Assembly: GCA_009695305.1 (NCBI GenBank)
Contig: SIBG01000009.1
Coordinates: 1-64,000, forward strand
Length of the DNA: 64,000 bases
Direction: 5' to 3'
From: Opitutus sp.
GTDB lineage: Bacteria; Verrucomicrobiota; Verrucomicrobiia; Opitutales; Opitutaceae
A program made the translations under genes and the position numbers. The notes beneath the pieces were generated by a model, which saw nothing but the letters and a program-made list of their open reading frames with translations, was not told the DNA's origin and made no database searches. Each line of letters begins with the position of its first letter. Position 1 is the stretch's first letter. Positions 37,333-46,595 of this stretch are shown here, piece by piece.

Positions 37333-39713
37333 GGCAGCCCTTTCCACCGCCGCAGGCCCCACTCTGCCAGCAGACACGCCAGCGCGAACGCGAACATTGC
37401 CGGTGTGTGCCACGCCGGATAAGTCCACGTCTCCATGACGGGCGCCTGCTGCTGCGGCAGCCGGCGCGCAAACTTGTCCAAATCCGCCGCCGCGATCAAT
37501 TCACCGCCCGTCTTGCGCGCGAGGTCCGCCAACAGCGCGACGTTGGGCGTGAGCGAGCGAAATTCCTCCGCCGCGAGGTCGGTGCTCCAGCCGGCCTCGG
37601 CGCGACCCAGATCGGCCCCGGCGTTGTTCTTTACCAGCGCCGTCGCCTTGTAGCCGCCGGTTTGCCGGGGCACGTAGGTCGCCTGATAAAGACCCGGCTC
37701 GCTGAGGGCGGGCTCCGCTTCGAGCCGAATGGGCGTCGCCGCCGCTCCCGCCGTGCCCTCAAAAATCTGCGACTGCACCTCGATGGTCACGGTCGCGTCG
37801 TCCACCGCCTGAAATTTTTCGTCGCGCACCCGCACCTGCACGAGCATCGCGCCATTCGCATCGGCCGGCAGTGGTTCGACCGCGCAGTCGACGCGACTCG
37901 GCACATCGGCGACCAGCCAGCGCGCCAGTTGCCGCCACGCCTTGTCCATGTCGGCGTGCGCCGCGGCGTCCTTCGCGCCCCAACGCCAGACATCGCCCAC
38001 CATCAGGGCCGCGCTGCGACCACGCCCAAAACGCTGCACCGCGAGCGCCGGCAGCTCCGTTCCCTGGGCATCGCGCAACGTTGCGATGACGGTCGCGCCG
38101 GGCTTGATCGCCCGCACGCGGTTCACGATCTCAAAGGTCTGCATCCCGTCGAGCCGCGTGCGCTCGTCGGCCTCGTTGTCGCGCAGCCGCGCCCACGCCT
38201 GCAACCAACCTTCCCGGGCGAGCTGAAAATGCATCGGACCGGGCGGCACGATCGTCTCTTCGCGATCAAGGTAGACCGGCAACATGTCGCCGACCGGCGT
38301 TCGCTGGTATTTTCCCTCTTGAAAACTTTCCATGCCACCGAGCATCAGAAAACCGCCACCGCGCTCGGACACAAATTTCTGCAACAGCTGGGCCTGCGTG
38401 GGCGAGAAAAACTCCGCCTCCAGGTCGTCGACCATCACGGCGTGATAACCGTAGAGATCCTCCGGGGTCTGCGGGAACCCCGCGCGCAGCTCGACTTCAT
38501 CGCGCGTGTTCAGCCGCACGAGCACTGGCTGGTCGTAGCGCTGCACCTCTTCCGGCGATTGGTTGCCAAAGCCGCGGAACAGCGGGTTGCTCGTTTCGCC
38601 GATCCGGCCGCGGAAATCGAACTTCGGCTCGCGCTTCGCCACGCGGATGAGCCCGACGAGCTGCACCTGCTCGTCCGACTGCAGGGCGCGATTGAGAAAC
38701 TTGAATTCCCAATTCGGCCGGCCGGAGACATAGAGAATACGGAAAGGCCCCTGCCCGCGATCGACCGCGACCACGCGGGTATTGTTGGCCAAGGTCGCTT
38801 CACCGCCGGTCGGCGCCGCCGCCCCGGCTCCGGCTGCCGTCTCGCCGCGAGCGCCCACGCTCACTTGATAAAACGACAGGCCCGGCAGCTCCGGCTTCAG
38901 TTGAAAACGAAAGGCCACCGTCTCGCCCTCGCCGCGCGCATCGATCGTCTGCTCCTGGACCGTCCGACCGTTGCGATCCACCAGTCGCGCGACAATCGGC
39001 TGGCCGCGATAGCCCGCCGCCGTCACGTCGGCCTGAATCGAAACGGGCGCATCCTCAAATGAACTCTGACTCACGTGCACCTGTTGCACCGCGATGTCGC
39101 GCACCGGCTCGGTGCGGCCGACCACGACGGGATAAATCGGCGGCAGCCCGCGCAGGTCTGGCAGCACGCCGCCCGGCAGATCGGTGGCGTTGCCATCGGT
39201 CAGCAGCAAAATCCCTGCGAGCGGCCGGCCTTGGAAACGCTCCGCCATCGTGTGCAGCGCGGAGCCGAGGGCGGTGGCGCGGCCATCGAACGTGAGCTCG
39301 TGAAAATCCGCGGTGGCCTGCAGGCGCGCATCGAACAAATAGCGGCGCAGCTCAAAGGTGCCCGCGAGCGCCGACTGCCAGCCCGCGCCGCGGGGATCGA
39401 CGAGTTCGCGCAGCACCTCACCCCGGGTGCGTGGATCACCCCGGTCGTGGATTTGCAGGCCGGCGCTGTTGTCCGCCACGACGGCGAAAAGATTCGCCCC
39501 GGGCCGGGGACGCTGGCCGAGCCAGAGTGGCTCCAGCAGACAGAGGGCGAGCGCGGCGATCCCGACGACCTTGAGCGTGAGGCACACCCAGCGCAGCGGC
39601 TGCGCCGCCGCCGCTCGATAGCTCCACACCAGCACGAGCACGGCCACCGCGCAAAACGCGACCGCCGGCCAAAGCCAGCTCCAGCCGGAAAATGTGAGAG
39701 AGAGCGCAGGCAT
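37329..39713 (-). CDS. Membrane-anchored VWA / class I GATase-like protein
   Basis: A 794-residue protein with two N-terminal membrane helices (about 12-30 and 43-62), a vWA-like domain whose MIDAS is degenerate (ADNSAG instead of DxSxS), Ig-like beta domains, and a GATase-like fold in the middle (VMVDDLEAEFFS, GGGFLMLGGMESF) without a catalytic Cys. A C-terminal membrane helix (about 770-788) is followed by a short RRWK tail. This layout occurs in MoxR/BatA operons of Planctomycetes and Verrucomicrobia. It starts at TAATG with the micro-ORF and overlaps the C13-like gene by ATGA, so the three are coupled. Confidence 0.82.
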   Translation of the reverse strand: MPALSLTFSGWSWLWPAVAFCAVAVLVLVWSYRAAAAQPLRWVCLTLKVVGIAALALCLLEPLWLGQRPRPGANLFAVVADNSAGLQIHDRGDPRTRGEVLRELVDPRGAGWQSALAGTFELRRYLFDARLQATADFHELTFDGRATALGSALHTMAERFQGRPLAGILLLTDGNATDLPGGVLPDLRGLPPIYPVVVGRTEPVRDIAVQQVHVSQSSFEDAPVSIQADVTAAGYRGQPIVARLVDRNGRTVQEQTIDARGEGETVAFRFQLKPELPGLSFYQVSVGARGETAAGAGAAAPTGGEATLANNTRVVAVDRGQGPFRILYVSGRPNWEFKFLNRALQSDEQVQLVGLIRVAKREPKFDFRGRIGETSNPLFRGFGNQSPEEVQRYDQPVLVRLNTRDEVELRAGFPQTPEDLYGYHAVMVDDLEAEFFSPTQAQLLQKFVSERGGGFLMLGGMESFQEGKYQRTPVGDMLPVYLDREETIVPPGPMHFQLAREGWLQAWARLRDNEADERTRLDGMQTFEIVNRVRAIKPGATVIATLRDAQGTELPALAVQRFGRGRSAALMVGDVWRWGAKDAAAHADMDKAWRQLARWLVADVPSRVDCAVEPLPADANGAMLVQVRVRDEKFQAVDDATVTIEVQSQIFEGTAGAAATPIRLEAEPALSEPGLYQATYVPRQTGGYKATALVKNNAGADLGRAEAGWSTDLAAEEFRSLTPNVALLADLARKTGGELIAAADLDKFARRLPQQQAPVMETWTYPAWHTPAMFAFALACLLAEWGLRRWKGLP

Positions 39714-39820
39714 TATTTGCGATGATCCGACGCGGGTGCGCCGGGCCGCGCGCCGCCAGCCGATCGATCCCGCCGTTCACCCGGCCAGCTACGATACGGA
39801 TGATGCATCGCGCGTTTCAT
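39713..39820 (-). CDS. 35-residue translationally coupled micro-ORF
   Basis: Starts with ATG overlapping the stop of the DUF4175 gene (ATGA) and ends with TAA that shares its last base with the next gene's ATG (TAATG). The peptide is basic (MKRAMHHPYRSWPGERRDRS...) with no recognisable domain. It fills the only gap inside an otherwise fully overlapping gene run. It may be a coupling device that carries ribosomes to the next gene rather than a functional peptide. Confidence 0.45.
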   Translation of the reverse strand: MKRAMHHPYRSWPGERRDRSAGGARPGAPASDHRK

Positions 39821-42800
39821 TTGTCCTTGCCGAGCTCCTCGTAATAACGGCGCACCGATTCCGCGAAGCGGGTCGGCACCGGGTCGCGGTCGATCGGCGC
39901 GAGCGAATCCTTCGAGTCGTGCCGCGCCAGTTCCTCCGCCACGCGACTGCGCACCTCCACCAGCGGCTTCAAAATCTGCAGTCGCACGACCGTCCAGTCG
40001 GGCTTCGTGCGCGTCTGCGCCACATCCCGCCGAAACAGTCGCGCGCGCTCCCGCGCGGTCGCGACGGCATTGCGCAGTTCCGGGGTGTCGAGCAATTCCT
40101 CGACATTGCGGAGCCGCTCGGTCCACGGCCCAAAATCTCCGCCGGTCAGCGGCCCGCCATTCCAGTTGCCACCCATCACGCCACCGCGATCTGTGGCCCC
40201 GCGATTGTCGACGCCGCCATTGAGGATATCGTCAACGTTGAGGCCACCGCCGCGCGCGCCCGGACCGTTGCGCGCGCCACCGCGAGTGTTGTTCGCCACC
40301 GCCCCGCCCCGCTGGCCCGGCTGCTGGCCGCGCTGACCGGACGGCTGACCACCCGGCCCGGGCTGCTGGCCGTCGCGGCCCGGTGACGCGGCGGATGGCT
40401 CACCTTCGCCCGGGGCCTGGCCGGGCTGATTGCCGCCCTCGGGCGGCGGCGTGCCGGCCTGGCGCTGATCGCCCGTCGCCGCGCCGGGTCGTGATTCGCC
40501 CCCGGGGGCGGCATCACCGGCCGCCTGAGCGATCTCGCGGCGCAGTTGATCGGTCAGAGCGTCGAGCTCCGATTGGGCCAGCTTCAACTGTTCGGCGTCA
40601 TCGCCGAGCACGCTTTCGGCAGCGCGCTCGACCCCGCGTCGCAGTTCATCTATCTCGCCGCGCGCGCGCCGGCCGGCCTGGCCCGCCTGCGGGAGATAGC
40701 CCAACCGCAGCATCTCGCTCGCCAGATCCAACACCTTTCCGCCACTCGCCCGTTCCTCGGTTTTTTTCAGACGGTCGTTCAGGTCTCGCGTCAGCATGCC
40801 ACGGTTGAGCAGCTCTTGTTTCGCTTCCTTCACGCTGTTGGCGTCGTCCTGATTTAGTTTCCGAATGCTGTCGTAAAGCTGCCGCGTGATTAGCGGCTCG
40901 GTGTTTTCCGCCTGTTCGGAGATCTGCGTGGCCCGGTCAACGAGCTTGTTCAGGCGTTCCTTCTGCTGCGCCAGTTCTTTGCTCAGCTCCGCGCGATCGA
41001 CGGTGTCGCTCAGGGTCTTGCGCTGGGCGCCACCAAGTTCGTCGAGTTTCTGGCCGATTTGTTCCTGCTCGCGGGCGAGCTCGCGGGCTTCGCCGCGCAT
41101 CTCGCGCAGTTCGTCGGCGAACTGACTGGAATTTTCCTTGCGCAGATCGTCGCGCATTTGCTGGAGCTGGCGCTGGGCGCGGGTGCCGGCGGCGAGGGCC
41201 TGCGCCACGGACCCCTGCGCAGCTGCCTCCGAGGCTTTTTGCAGTTCGCTGCGCGTCTGCTCGAGCTGCTCGCGCTCCTGCGACATCTGCGCCTGGTTTT
41301 CTGGACGGTCCATCCGCTGGCGCACCTCGTCCGCATCGGCGAGCATCTGCTGCTGCTCCTCCTGCAGGCGTTTCAGGCGGTGGCGGAGATCCGCGCGCTC
41401 CTGCTCCGTGTGCGCTTCCTGCAAAGACGTCTGCAATTCCTTGAGCCGTTCATTGATATCCTGCTGACGGCGGGCGAGCTCCTGCAGCCGGTTCATCACC
41501 TGCAACTGTTCCTGCCGCTCCGTGCTCTTCGGCGCCTGCGCCTGGCGCTGGGTCTCGTAACGGTTTTCCGCCTGCGTAAGATCGAGCTGGTCGATCTGCC
41601 GCTGGTTCGCCTGCTGGCCCTGCCCACCCTGGCCGCGGCTCCGACTGCGGTTGCGCGCGACGTTCGTCTCGCGCGCCTGTAATTTTAGCAACGCCTGATA
41701 GGCCGCTTGCTCGGCCGGCAGTGCGGAGGCGAGGTTCGCGGGGGATTTCGCCGCCCCGGCCAGTTTCTCCAACGCCAGTTCCATCTCCTTCGTGGCGGCG
41801 CCCCAGAGCGCGGTCTCGCGCGGCGAGCGGGCGTTGCCCGCCGTTTCCTCGGCCTGCTCGAGCGCCTGCTTTTGCGAATCGTGGACCACCGCGGCATCGT
41901 CCGCATATTTCGGCGTGGCGCCATCGCGCTGGAGTTTCCACGTGGCGTTGATGATTTGTTTTTGCAACTCGGTGAGCCGGCGCGACTGGTTGCCCTGGCC
42001 CGACTGCTGTTGCTGCTGCTGTTGTTCTTCAGTCTGCATGCCCTGACTCTCGCGAAAAATTTCATCGAACGGCCGCACTTCGCCGAAAAATAAATCGCTG
42101 CTCGTGCGTCGCAGCTTGCCGTCGGGTCCAAGGTCGTCGGCCCAGGCATACCACGAGACGAGGTCATCCGGCTTTACGCCGATTTCCTCCAGCTTCAGCA
42201 GATAGCTGAACGGGCGTTTTTCCTTCGCTCCCGTATTCTTGCCCAGCTCGATGAACTTCGTCTCGCCACCCGCCACGGCATAAGCGAGGCCATAGGCCGG
42301 CGACCCAAAATCGTCGAAGACGGTGCCCTCAAACGCGATTTCCTCGAGCGCCGACGGCCGCACGTCACCGCGCGGCGAGGCGAGCCGCAGCTCGGGCGGG
42401 CGGTTCGGTTGCACGTCGATGATGAAGGGCGCGGAGATCTTATTTTTGCGACCATCGGCATCCACAAGTTGCAAATCGTAGGCCTGGCTCGCCGCGAGCA
42501 CGAAAGCCGGCAGTTTCGCCACGGCCTGACCGGGGACGACTTGCAGCGGGATCTCCGTCTTCTTCACGCCGCGAGTGACGAGCTTCGCGGACGCGACCGG
42601 CTTGTTGAGTTGCAGCGCGTAGTCGAGCTTCGTCCCTTCGACCGCGCTGATGCGGCGCGTATCTTCGATGTGCTTTTTCGGCAGCTTGGTATAACCGGGA
42701 AACGCGAGGTCGGCGTCGGCGCGCACCAGCCGCGGATGCTCATAAACGGCCACCTTGAAATCGCGCGTGCGCTGGCCCCGGTATTCGAGATGGTAGGTAA

Positions 42801-43533
42801 AATCACTGGCGACCTCCGGCACACTGCCGCCGAAGACCGGATCGGCGAGGCTCTTGACCAGCGGGATGGTGCGCGCGGGGACGGCGTTCTCGCGCACCAC
42901 GAGAGTCACCGTCGCGGGCAACGTGCGGCCAAAACGCGCCAGCACCACGAGGCTATCGCCCCGCTCGATGCTGGTGTCGCCGGGCGTGACCGTGATTCCG
43001 TCCGCACCCAGCCAGGGAGTCGGGGCGCGACTGGTCGAGGTCACCCGCACGCCGCTCAGCGCCACGAGAAAACATCCTAACGCCACCGCGTGCGCCGCGT
43101 GCGTCCACGCGAGCCGCGCCGTGGGGACGACCTTGTGCCAGTCCTGCTCCCGGCTGCGCGTCATCGCCTCCTGCAGCACGCGATGTTGCAAGTAGCCCGG
43201 CTCACGGCCGGCGGTGAGACGTTGCTGCACCGCGGTCAGCAGCACGCCGTTCAACTCGGGATGGGCTTCTTCAATTTTGTTCGCGGCCCAGCGATGATCG
43301 GGCGTCGTCTCAAAATGTCGGATTGTCAGCGCGGTCACCAGCATGGTGGCGAGGCCCGCGAGTGCGGGCAGCGTGAACGTCGACGTCCAACCGGTCGCGC
43401 GTTCGAGCCCCAGCAGCGCCATGCCCGCGACCGCCGCGACGGCCCAGCCCAACGCGAGCTTCCGCGACAACCCGAGCCACTGGTGACGGCGAATTACGCG
43501 CTGCAGCCGGTCCTGGAGAAAATTTTCATTCAT
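39817..43533 (-). CDS. DUF4175-type giant coiled-coil membrane protein
   Basis: A 1238-residue protein, start ATG 43533 overlapping the BatA gene by ATGA. Two membrane helices (about 25-45 and 53-73) and a third near 135-150 anchor it. Beta-rich extracytoplasmic domains extend to about 500. A long charged coiled coil follows (about 520-1010), rich in Gln/Glu/Arg, including a Q7 run after MQTEE. The next part (about 1080-1190) is Gly/Pro/Gln-rich and disordered, ending in a short helical domain. DUF4175 proteins are uncharacterised. The coiled coil suggests a long periplasmic spacer or scaffold serving the MoxR/VWA machine. Confidence 0.85.
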   Translation of the reverse strand: MNENFLQDRLQRVIRRHQWLGLSRKLALGWAVAAVAGMALLGLERATGWTSTFTLPALAGLATMLVTALTIRHFETTPDHRWAANKIEEAHPELNGVLLTAVQQRLTAGREPGYLQHRVLQEAMTRSREQDWHKVVPTARLAWTHAAHAVALGCFLVALSGVRVTSTSRAPTPWLGADGITVTPGDTSIERGDSLVVLARFGRTLPATVTLVVRENAVPARTIPLVKSLADPVFGGSVPEVASDFTYHLEYRGQRTRDFKVAVYEHPRLVRADADLAFPGYTKLPKKHIEDTRRISAVEGTKLDYALQLNKPVASAKLVTRGVKKTEIPLQVVPGQAVAKLPAFVLAASQAYDLQLVDADGRKNKISAPFIIDVQPNRPPELRLASPRGDVRPSALEEIAFEGTVFDDFGSPAYGLAYAVAGGETKFIELGKNTGAKEKRPFSYLLKLEEIGVKPDDLVSWYAWADDLGPDGKLRRTSSDLFFGEVRPFDEIFRESQGMQTEEQQQQQQQSGQGNQSRRLTELQKQIINATWKLQRDGATPKYADDAAVVHDSQKQALEQAEETAGNARSPRETALWGAATKEMELALEKLAGAAKSPANLASALPAEQAAYQALLKLQARETNVARNRSRSRGQGGQGQQANQRQIDQLDLTQAENRYETQRQAQAPKSTERQEQLQVMNRLQELARRQQDINERLKELQTSLQEAHTEQERADLRHRLKRLQEEQQQMLADADEVRQRMDRPENQAQMSQEREQLEQTRSELQKASEAAAQGSVAQALAAGTRAQRQLQQMRDDLRKENSSQFADELREMRGEARELAREQEQIGQKLDELGGAQRKTLSDTVDRAELSKELAQQKERLNKLVDRATQISEQAENTEPLITRQLYDSIRKLNQDDANSVKEAKQELLNRGMLTRDLNDRLKKTEERASGGKVLDLASEMLRLGYLPQAGQAGRRARGEIDELRRGVERAAESVLGDDAEQLKLAQSELDALTDQLRREIAQAAGDAAPGGESRPGAATGDQRQAGTPPPEGGNQPGQAPGEGEPSAASPGRDGQQPGPGGQPSGQRGQQPGQRGGAVANNTRGGARNGPGARGGGLNVDDILNGGVDNRGATDRGGVMGGNWNGGPLTGGDFGPWTERLRNVEELLDTPELRNAVATARERARLFRRDVAQTRTKPDWTVVRLQILKPLVEVRSRVAEELARHDSKDSLAPIDRDPVPTRFAESVRRYYEELGKDK

Positions 43534-45632
43534 GATGCGGGCTCCTCTTGTTTCACGTTCAGCCGGCGCGCCGTCCAACCGGCGAGCACGGACTCCATCA
43601 ACAACACGGCGAGCGTCGCCGCAATAAACCAGCGCCAAAGCTTCTGGCGGTTTTCCGCCGCGCTCCCTTGGAGCAAAAGCTTGTTTTCGACCGGGCGGGC
43701 GGCGTCAGTCTCGGGTGGCGCGACCGGCACCCCAAGATGCTCGAGCTCATCCGCGGCGAGCGGCGCGGTGCGGCTCTCGTTGGCATCAACGTTCACGGCG
43801 AACCGTTGCGCGCGGCCCGCGACCGTTAGTTCATAGAAACCGGGTTGGGCCGTCGCGGTGAAACTCTTGGTGTCTGCCGGCCACGGGGTCGGAGTGGCGC
43901 TGCCGGGCACGCGAATCGTCGTGGCGCCGACGGGCCAGGGCACCGCGTCACCCACAAACCACTGGGCCGGCGGTGCGCCGACGCCCCCGCCGAGTTCGAT
44001 CAGCGAGTAAAGCAGCGGCACAAATTTGGACGAGACCGCGAGCTGGCTGTCCTCGGGTTGCCAGCCCGTCGTCAAGATGATCAGGCGCCCTTTGCCGAGC
44101 GGAACCTCCACCAGCGCCGGTGCCCCGCTGTCGAAGCGCGCGACGACGCGAGCGTCGGGAATCGAAGCTGGATCGAGTTTCCGGTATTTCCAGATGTGAA
44201 TCTTGGTGAAGTCGCTGAACCGCGGGTCCGCAAACGGGGCAAAGAGCGGATGTTTGAAATCGATCTCGGCCAACATCGCGTAATTTCCCGGCCGCGCCTC
44301 CTCCAGCGCGACGCCCTCGCGGCCCAGCAGGGCGGCGAGCGTCGGCGCGGCGGCCGCCGACTCGGGCGTGAAGACCACGGTCTTCCCTGCTAGCATCCGT
44401 TCCCGGAGGGCGTTCGCCGGTGCGCCCGGCAGCAATTCGGCCACGAAGATCACGGACGCGGCGTCGACTTCGTCGGCGAGCAGCGGGGCGGTGGGCGCGC
44501 GCGCCACGACCGCCACGGCGAGCCGGGGCGTGTCGGACAGTGCGCGGCGCAGGAAGAAAAGCGGGCGACGCACATCGTCGGGCGCATCGCGCCCGAGCCA
44601 CAGCACGCTGAGTTTTTGCTGGGCGGGCGGGAGGACGAAGACGGTGTTGTCAAAATCCTCATCATCGCCGCGCAGCACAATGCGATCGGAAGCCGGGGAA
44701 TTCTTTGGCACGGGCACCGCGACGACGCGGCTTTGGCCGGGCGGCACGTAGACCTCGAGGGGCGGGCCCGCGAAATCGGCGCTGCCGTCGGGACGCCCCC
44801 AGCCGACCTTGAATTGCTCGCGCTTTGAATCGGCGGAATTGCTCACCCGCACCCGCACCGTGGGGGTGGCTGCCGCAGCCGAGTCGGCGCTGTCGGCGAC
44901 AAGTTGCAGGCCGGCGTTGGTTACGTTTCGCGCCTTTACCGGCTCGACGAGCAGGTCGACGCCTTTCGGCCATTCGTAGGCCTGCAGCGCATCGAGGCGG
45001 CTGCCCGCCTGAAGATCGCTCACGAGGACAATCTGGCGCGGGCCCGCGGCCCGCTTGCCATCGGTCTCGGCCAGCGCCTCGGCGGCAGTGATGAGGGCGT
45101 TGCCCAAATGCGTGCCGGCCCAGCCGGGCGTCACGGCGGCCAGCCGTGCGCTGGCCAGAGCGGCCCGATCGCCGGCGGGCGTCCGATTCCATTCGTCGAA
45201 GGGCACGAGCGCCGTCGCCGCGCGATCGAAGGTAAGCAACGCGAGTTCATCCATCGGGGCAACGCGGCGGAGGACCGCTTCGACGCGTTCACGCGCGGCC
45301 GGCCACACGCCGTCGCGCCGCATGCTGGCGCTGACGTCGACGAGCACGACCAGGCGTTTCGGCCGGGCCCCGGTCGGATCGATGAGCGGCGTCTCCTTGA
45401 AAAACGGCCGGGAAAAACCGAGCGCCAGCAATCCCAGGGCGAGGCAGCGGAGCAGGAGCAACAGCAGATGTTCCAGCCGGCTGCGCTGGGACAGGCGCGG
45501 TGGGGTGGGCCGCAGGAACATCAGCGAGCTGAACGTCGCCCGCTCGCGCGTCGTGCGCCGGACGAGATGGTAGATCACCGGCAGCGCGACGGCGAGTCCG
45601 CCGAGCAGAAAGAGCGGCGCGAGGAAATTCAT
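43530..45632 (-). CDS. BatA/VWA-domain membrane protein
   Basis: A 700-residue protein whose N-terminus (FLAPLFLLGGLAVALPVIYHL) is the typical BatA anchor, with a second helix near 60-75. The vWA domain (about 90-280) has an intact MIDAS start, DVSAS, and a typical VSDLQAG segment. Beta-rich domains and a GATase-like segment follow, and a last helix lies near 665-685. BatA proteins bind metal through vWA and work with MoxR AAA+ ATPases. Start ATG 45632 overlaps the DUF58 gene by ATGA; the ORF beyond is a shadow. Confidence 0.88.
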   Translation of the reverse strand: MNFLAPLFLLGGLAVALPVIYHLVRRTTRERATFSSLMFLRPTPPRLSQRSRLEHLLLLLLRCLALGLLALGFSRPFFKETPLIDPTGARPKRLVVLVDVSASMRRDGVWPAARERVEAVLRRVAPMDELALLTFDRAATALVPFDEWNRTPAGDRAALASARLAAVTPGWAGTHLGNALITAAEALAETDGKRAAGPRQIVLVSDLQAGSRLDALQAYEWPKGVDLLVEPVKARNVTNAGLQLVADSADSAAAATPTVRVRVSNSADSKREQFKVGWGRPDGSADFAGPPLEVYVPPGQSRVVAVPVPKNSPASDRIVLRGDDEDFDNTVFVLPPAQQKLSVLWLGRDAPDDVRRPLFFLRRALSDTPRLAVAVVARAPTAPLLADEVDAASVIFVAELLPGAPANALRERMLAGKTVVFTPESAAAAPTLAALLGREGVALEEARPGNYAMLAEIDFKHPLFAPFADPRFSDFTKIHIWKYRKLDPASIPDARVVARFDSGAPALVEVPLGKGRLIILTTGWQPEDSQLAVSSKFVPLLYSLIELGGGVGAPPAQWFVGDAVPWPVGATTIRVPGSATPTPWPADTKSFTATAQPGFYELTVAGRAQRFAVNVDANESRTAPLAADELEHLGVPVAPPETDAARPVENKLLLQGSAAENRQKLWRWFIAATLAVLLMESVLAGWTARRLNVKQEEPAS

Positions 45633-46591
45633 GAGACCCCTCCGTTGCCCGAACGGGTGGCGCGGCGGAACTGGCGACCGCGTTTCATCCGCTCCTGCAG
45701 GAATCCAAACAGCGCGATTTCGAGCGGTTGATCGGTCGAGAGCCGGTGACAGTTGATCCCGAGCTTGCGGCAAATGGCGCTCAACGCTTCGCCATGCGCC
45801 TTGATCTTCACCATGTAGTCGGCCCGGGCGGCGGCGGGATCGAGATAGAGCGTGCGCCCCGATTCCACGTCCTCAAACAAGGCGGGTTGCTCGAGCCCAA
45901 GGTTGAGCTCCGCGGGATCAAGCACCTGAAAAACGCTGACGTCATGGCCGCAGGCGGTCAGCGCAAGGAGATTTCGCTCCAGCTGATCGAGCGGGGCGAG
46001 AAAATCGGAAATCAGCGCCACGAGCCCGCGCCGGCGGACGAGGGCGGTGATGCGCTCGAGCGGCGCCGCCAGATTGGTCGCGGAGCCGGCGGAGGGTTTA
46101 TCCAACGCGTGCATGAGCTGGCGCAAATGGCCGGCGCGGTGGCGCGCGGGGAGAAACTCGCGCACCTGATCGTCGAACGTGAGCAGGCCGACGGCGTCGC
46201 CCTGCAGGTGAAGAAAATGCGCGAGCGTGGCGGCCAGGGTCGCGGCGTAGAGCGCCTTGGTGTAGCCGCGCGTGCCATAGTTCATCGAGCGGCTCTGGTC
46301 GACCAGGAGCTGGCAACGAAGATTCGTCTCGTCCTCGTATTTCTTGATGAAGTAGCGGTCACTGCGCGCATAGACCCGCCAATCGAGGTAGCGCGGATCG
46401 TCGCCCGGCGTGTAGGGACGATACTCGGTGAACTCGACCGAGAAGCCGTGATAGGGACTGCGATGCAGTCCGCTCCAGAAACCCTCCACCACGGCCCGCG
46501 CGCGCAACTCCAGGCTGCGAATGCTCATCAACGCCTTTGGGTCGATGAGCTTCGCCGACGAGAGCGCGGGACTCGGCACGGTGGCGGTCAT
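45629..46591 (-). CDS. DUF58 / vWA-fold protein
   Basis: A 320-residue cytoplasmic protein. SPYHGFSVEFTEYRPYTPGDDPRYLDWRVYAR (split by eye into YRPYTPGDDP and LDWRVYAR) is the DUF58 signature, followed by LVDQSRSMNYG, an intact DxSxS metal site. DUF58 proteins are usual partners of MoxR ATPases, next to which this gene sits (4 bases). It overlaps the BatA gene by ATGA. It probably adapts the ATPase to its membrane partners. Confidence 0.92.
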   Translation of the reverse strand: MTATVPSPALSSAKLIDPKALMSIRSLELRARAVVEGFWSGLHRSPYHGFSVEFTEYRPYTPGDDPRYLDWRVYARSDRYFIKKYEDETNLRCQLLVDQSRSMNYGTRGYTKALYAATLAATLAHFLHLQGDAVGLLTFDDQVREFLPARHRAGHLRQLMHALDKPSAGSATNLAAPLERITALVRRRGLVALISDFLAPLDQLERNLLALTACGHDVSVFQVLDPAELNLGLEQPALFEDVESGRTLYLDPAAARADYMVKIKAHGEALSAICRKLGINCHRLSTDQPLEIALFGFLQERMKRGRQFRRATRSGNGGVS

Positions 46592-46595
46592 GGAT

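Noticed and set aside
40200-40480. Repetitive GGCCGGGC-type sequence that could look like a tandem repeat
   Set aside because: It encodes the Gly/Pro/Gln-rich tail of the DUF4175 protein; low-complexity coding, not a separate repeat.
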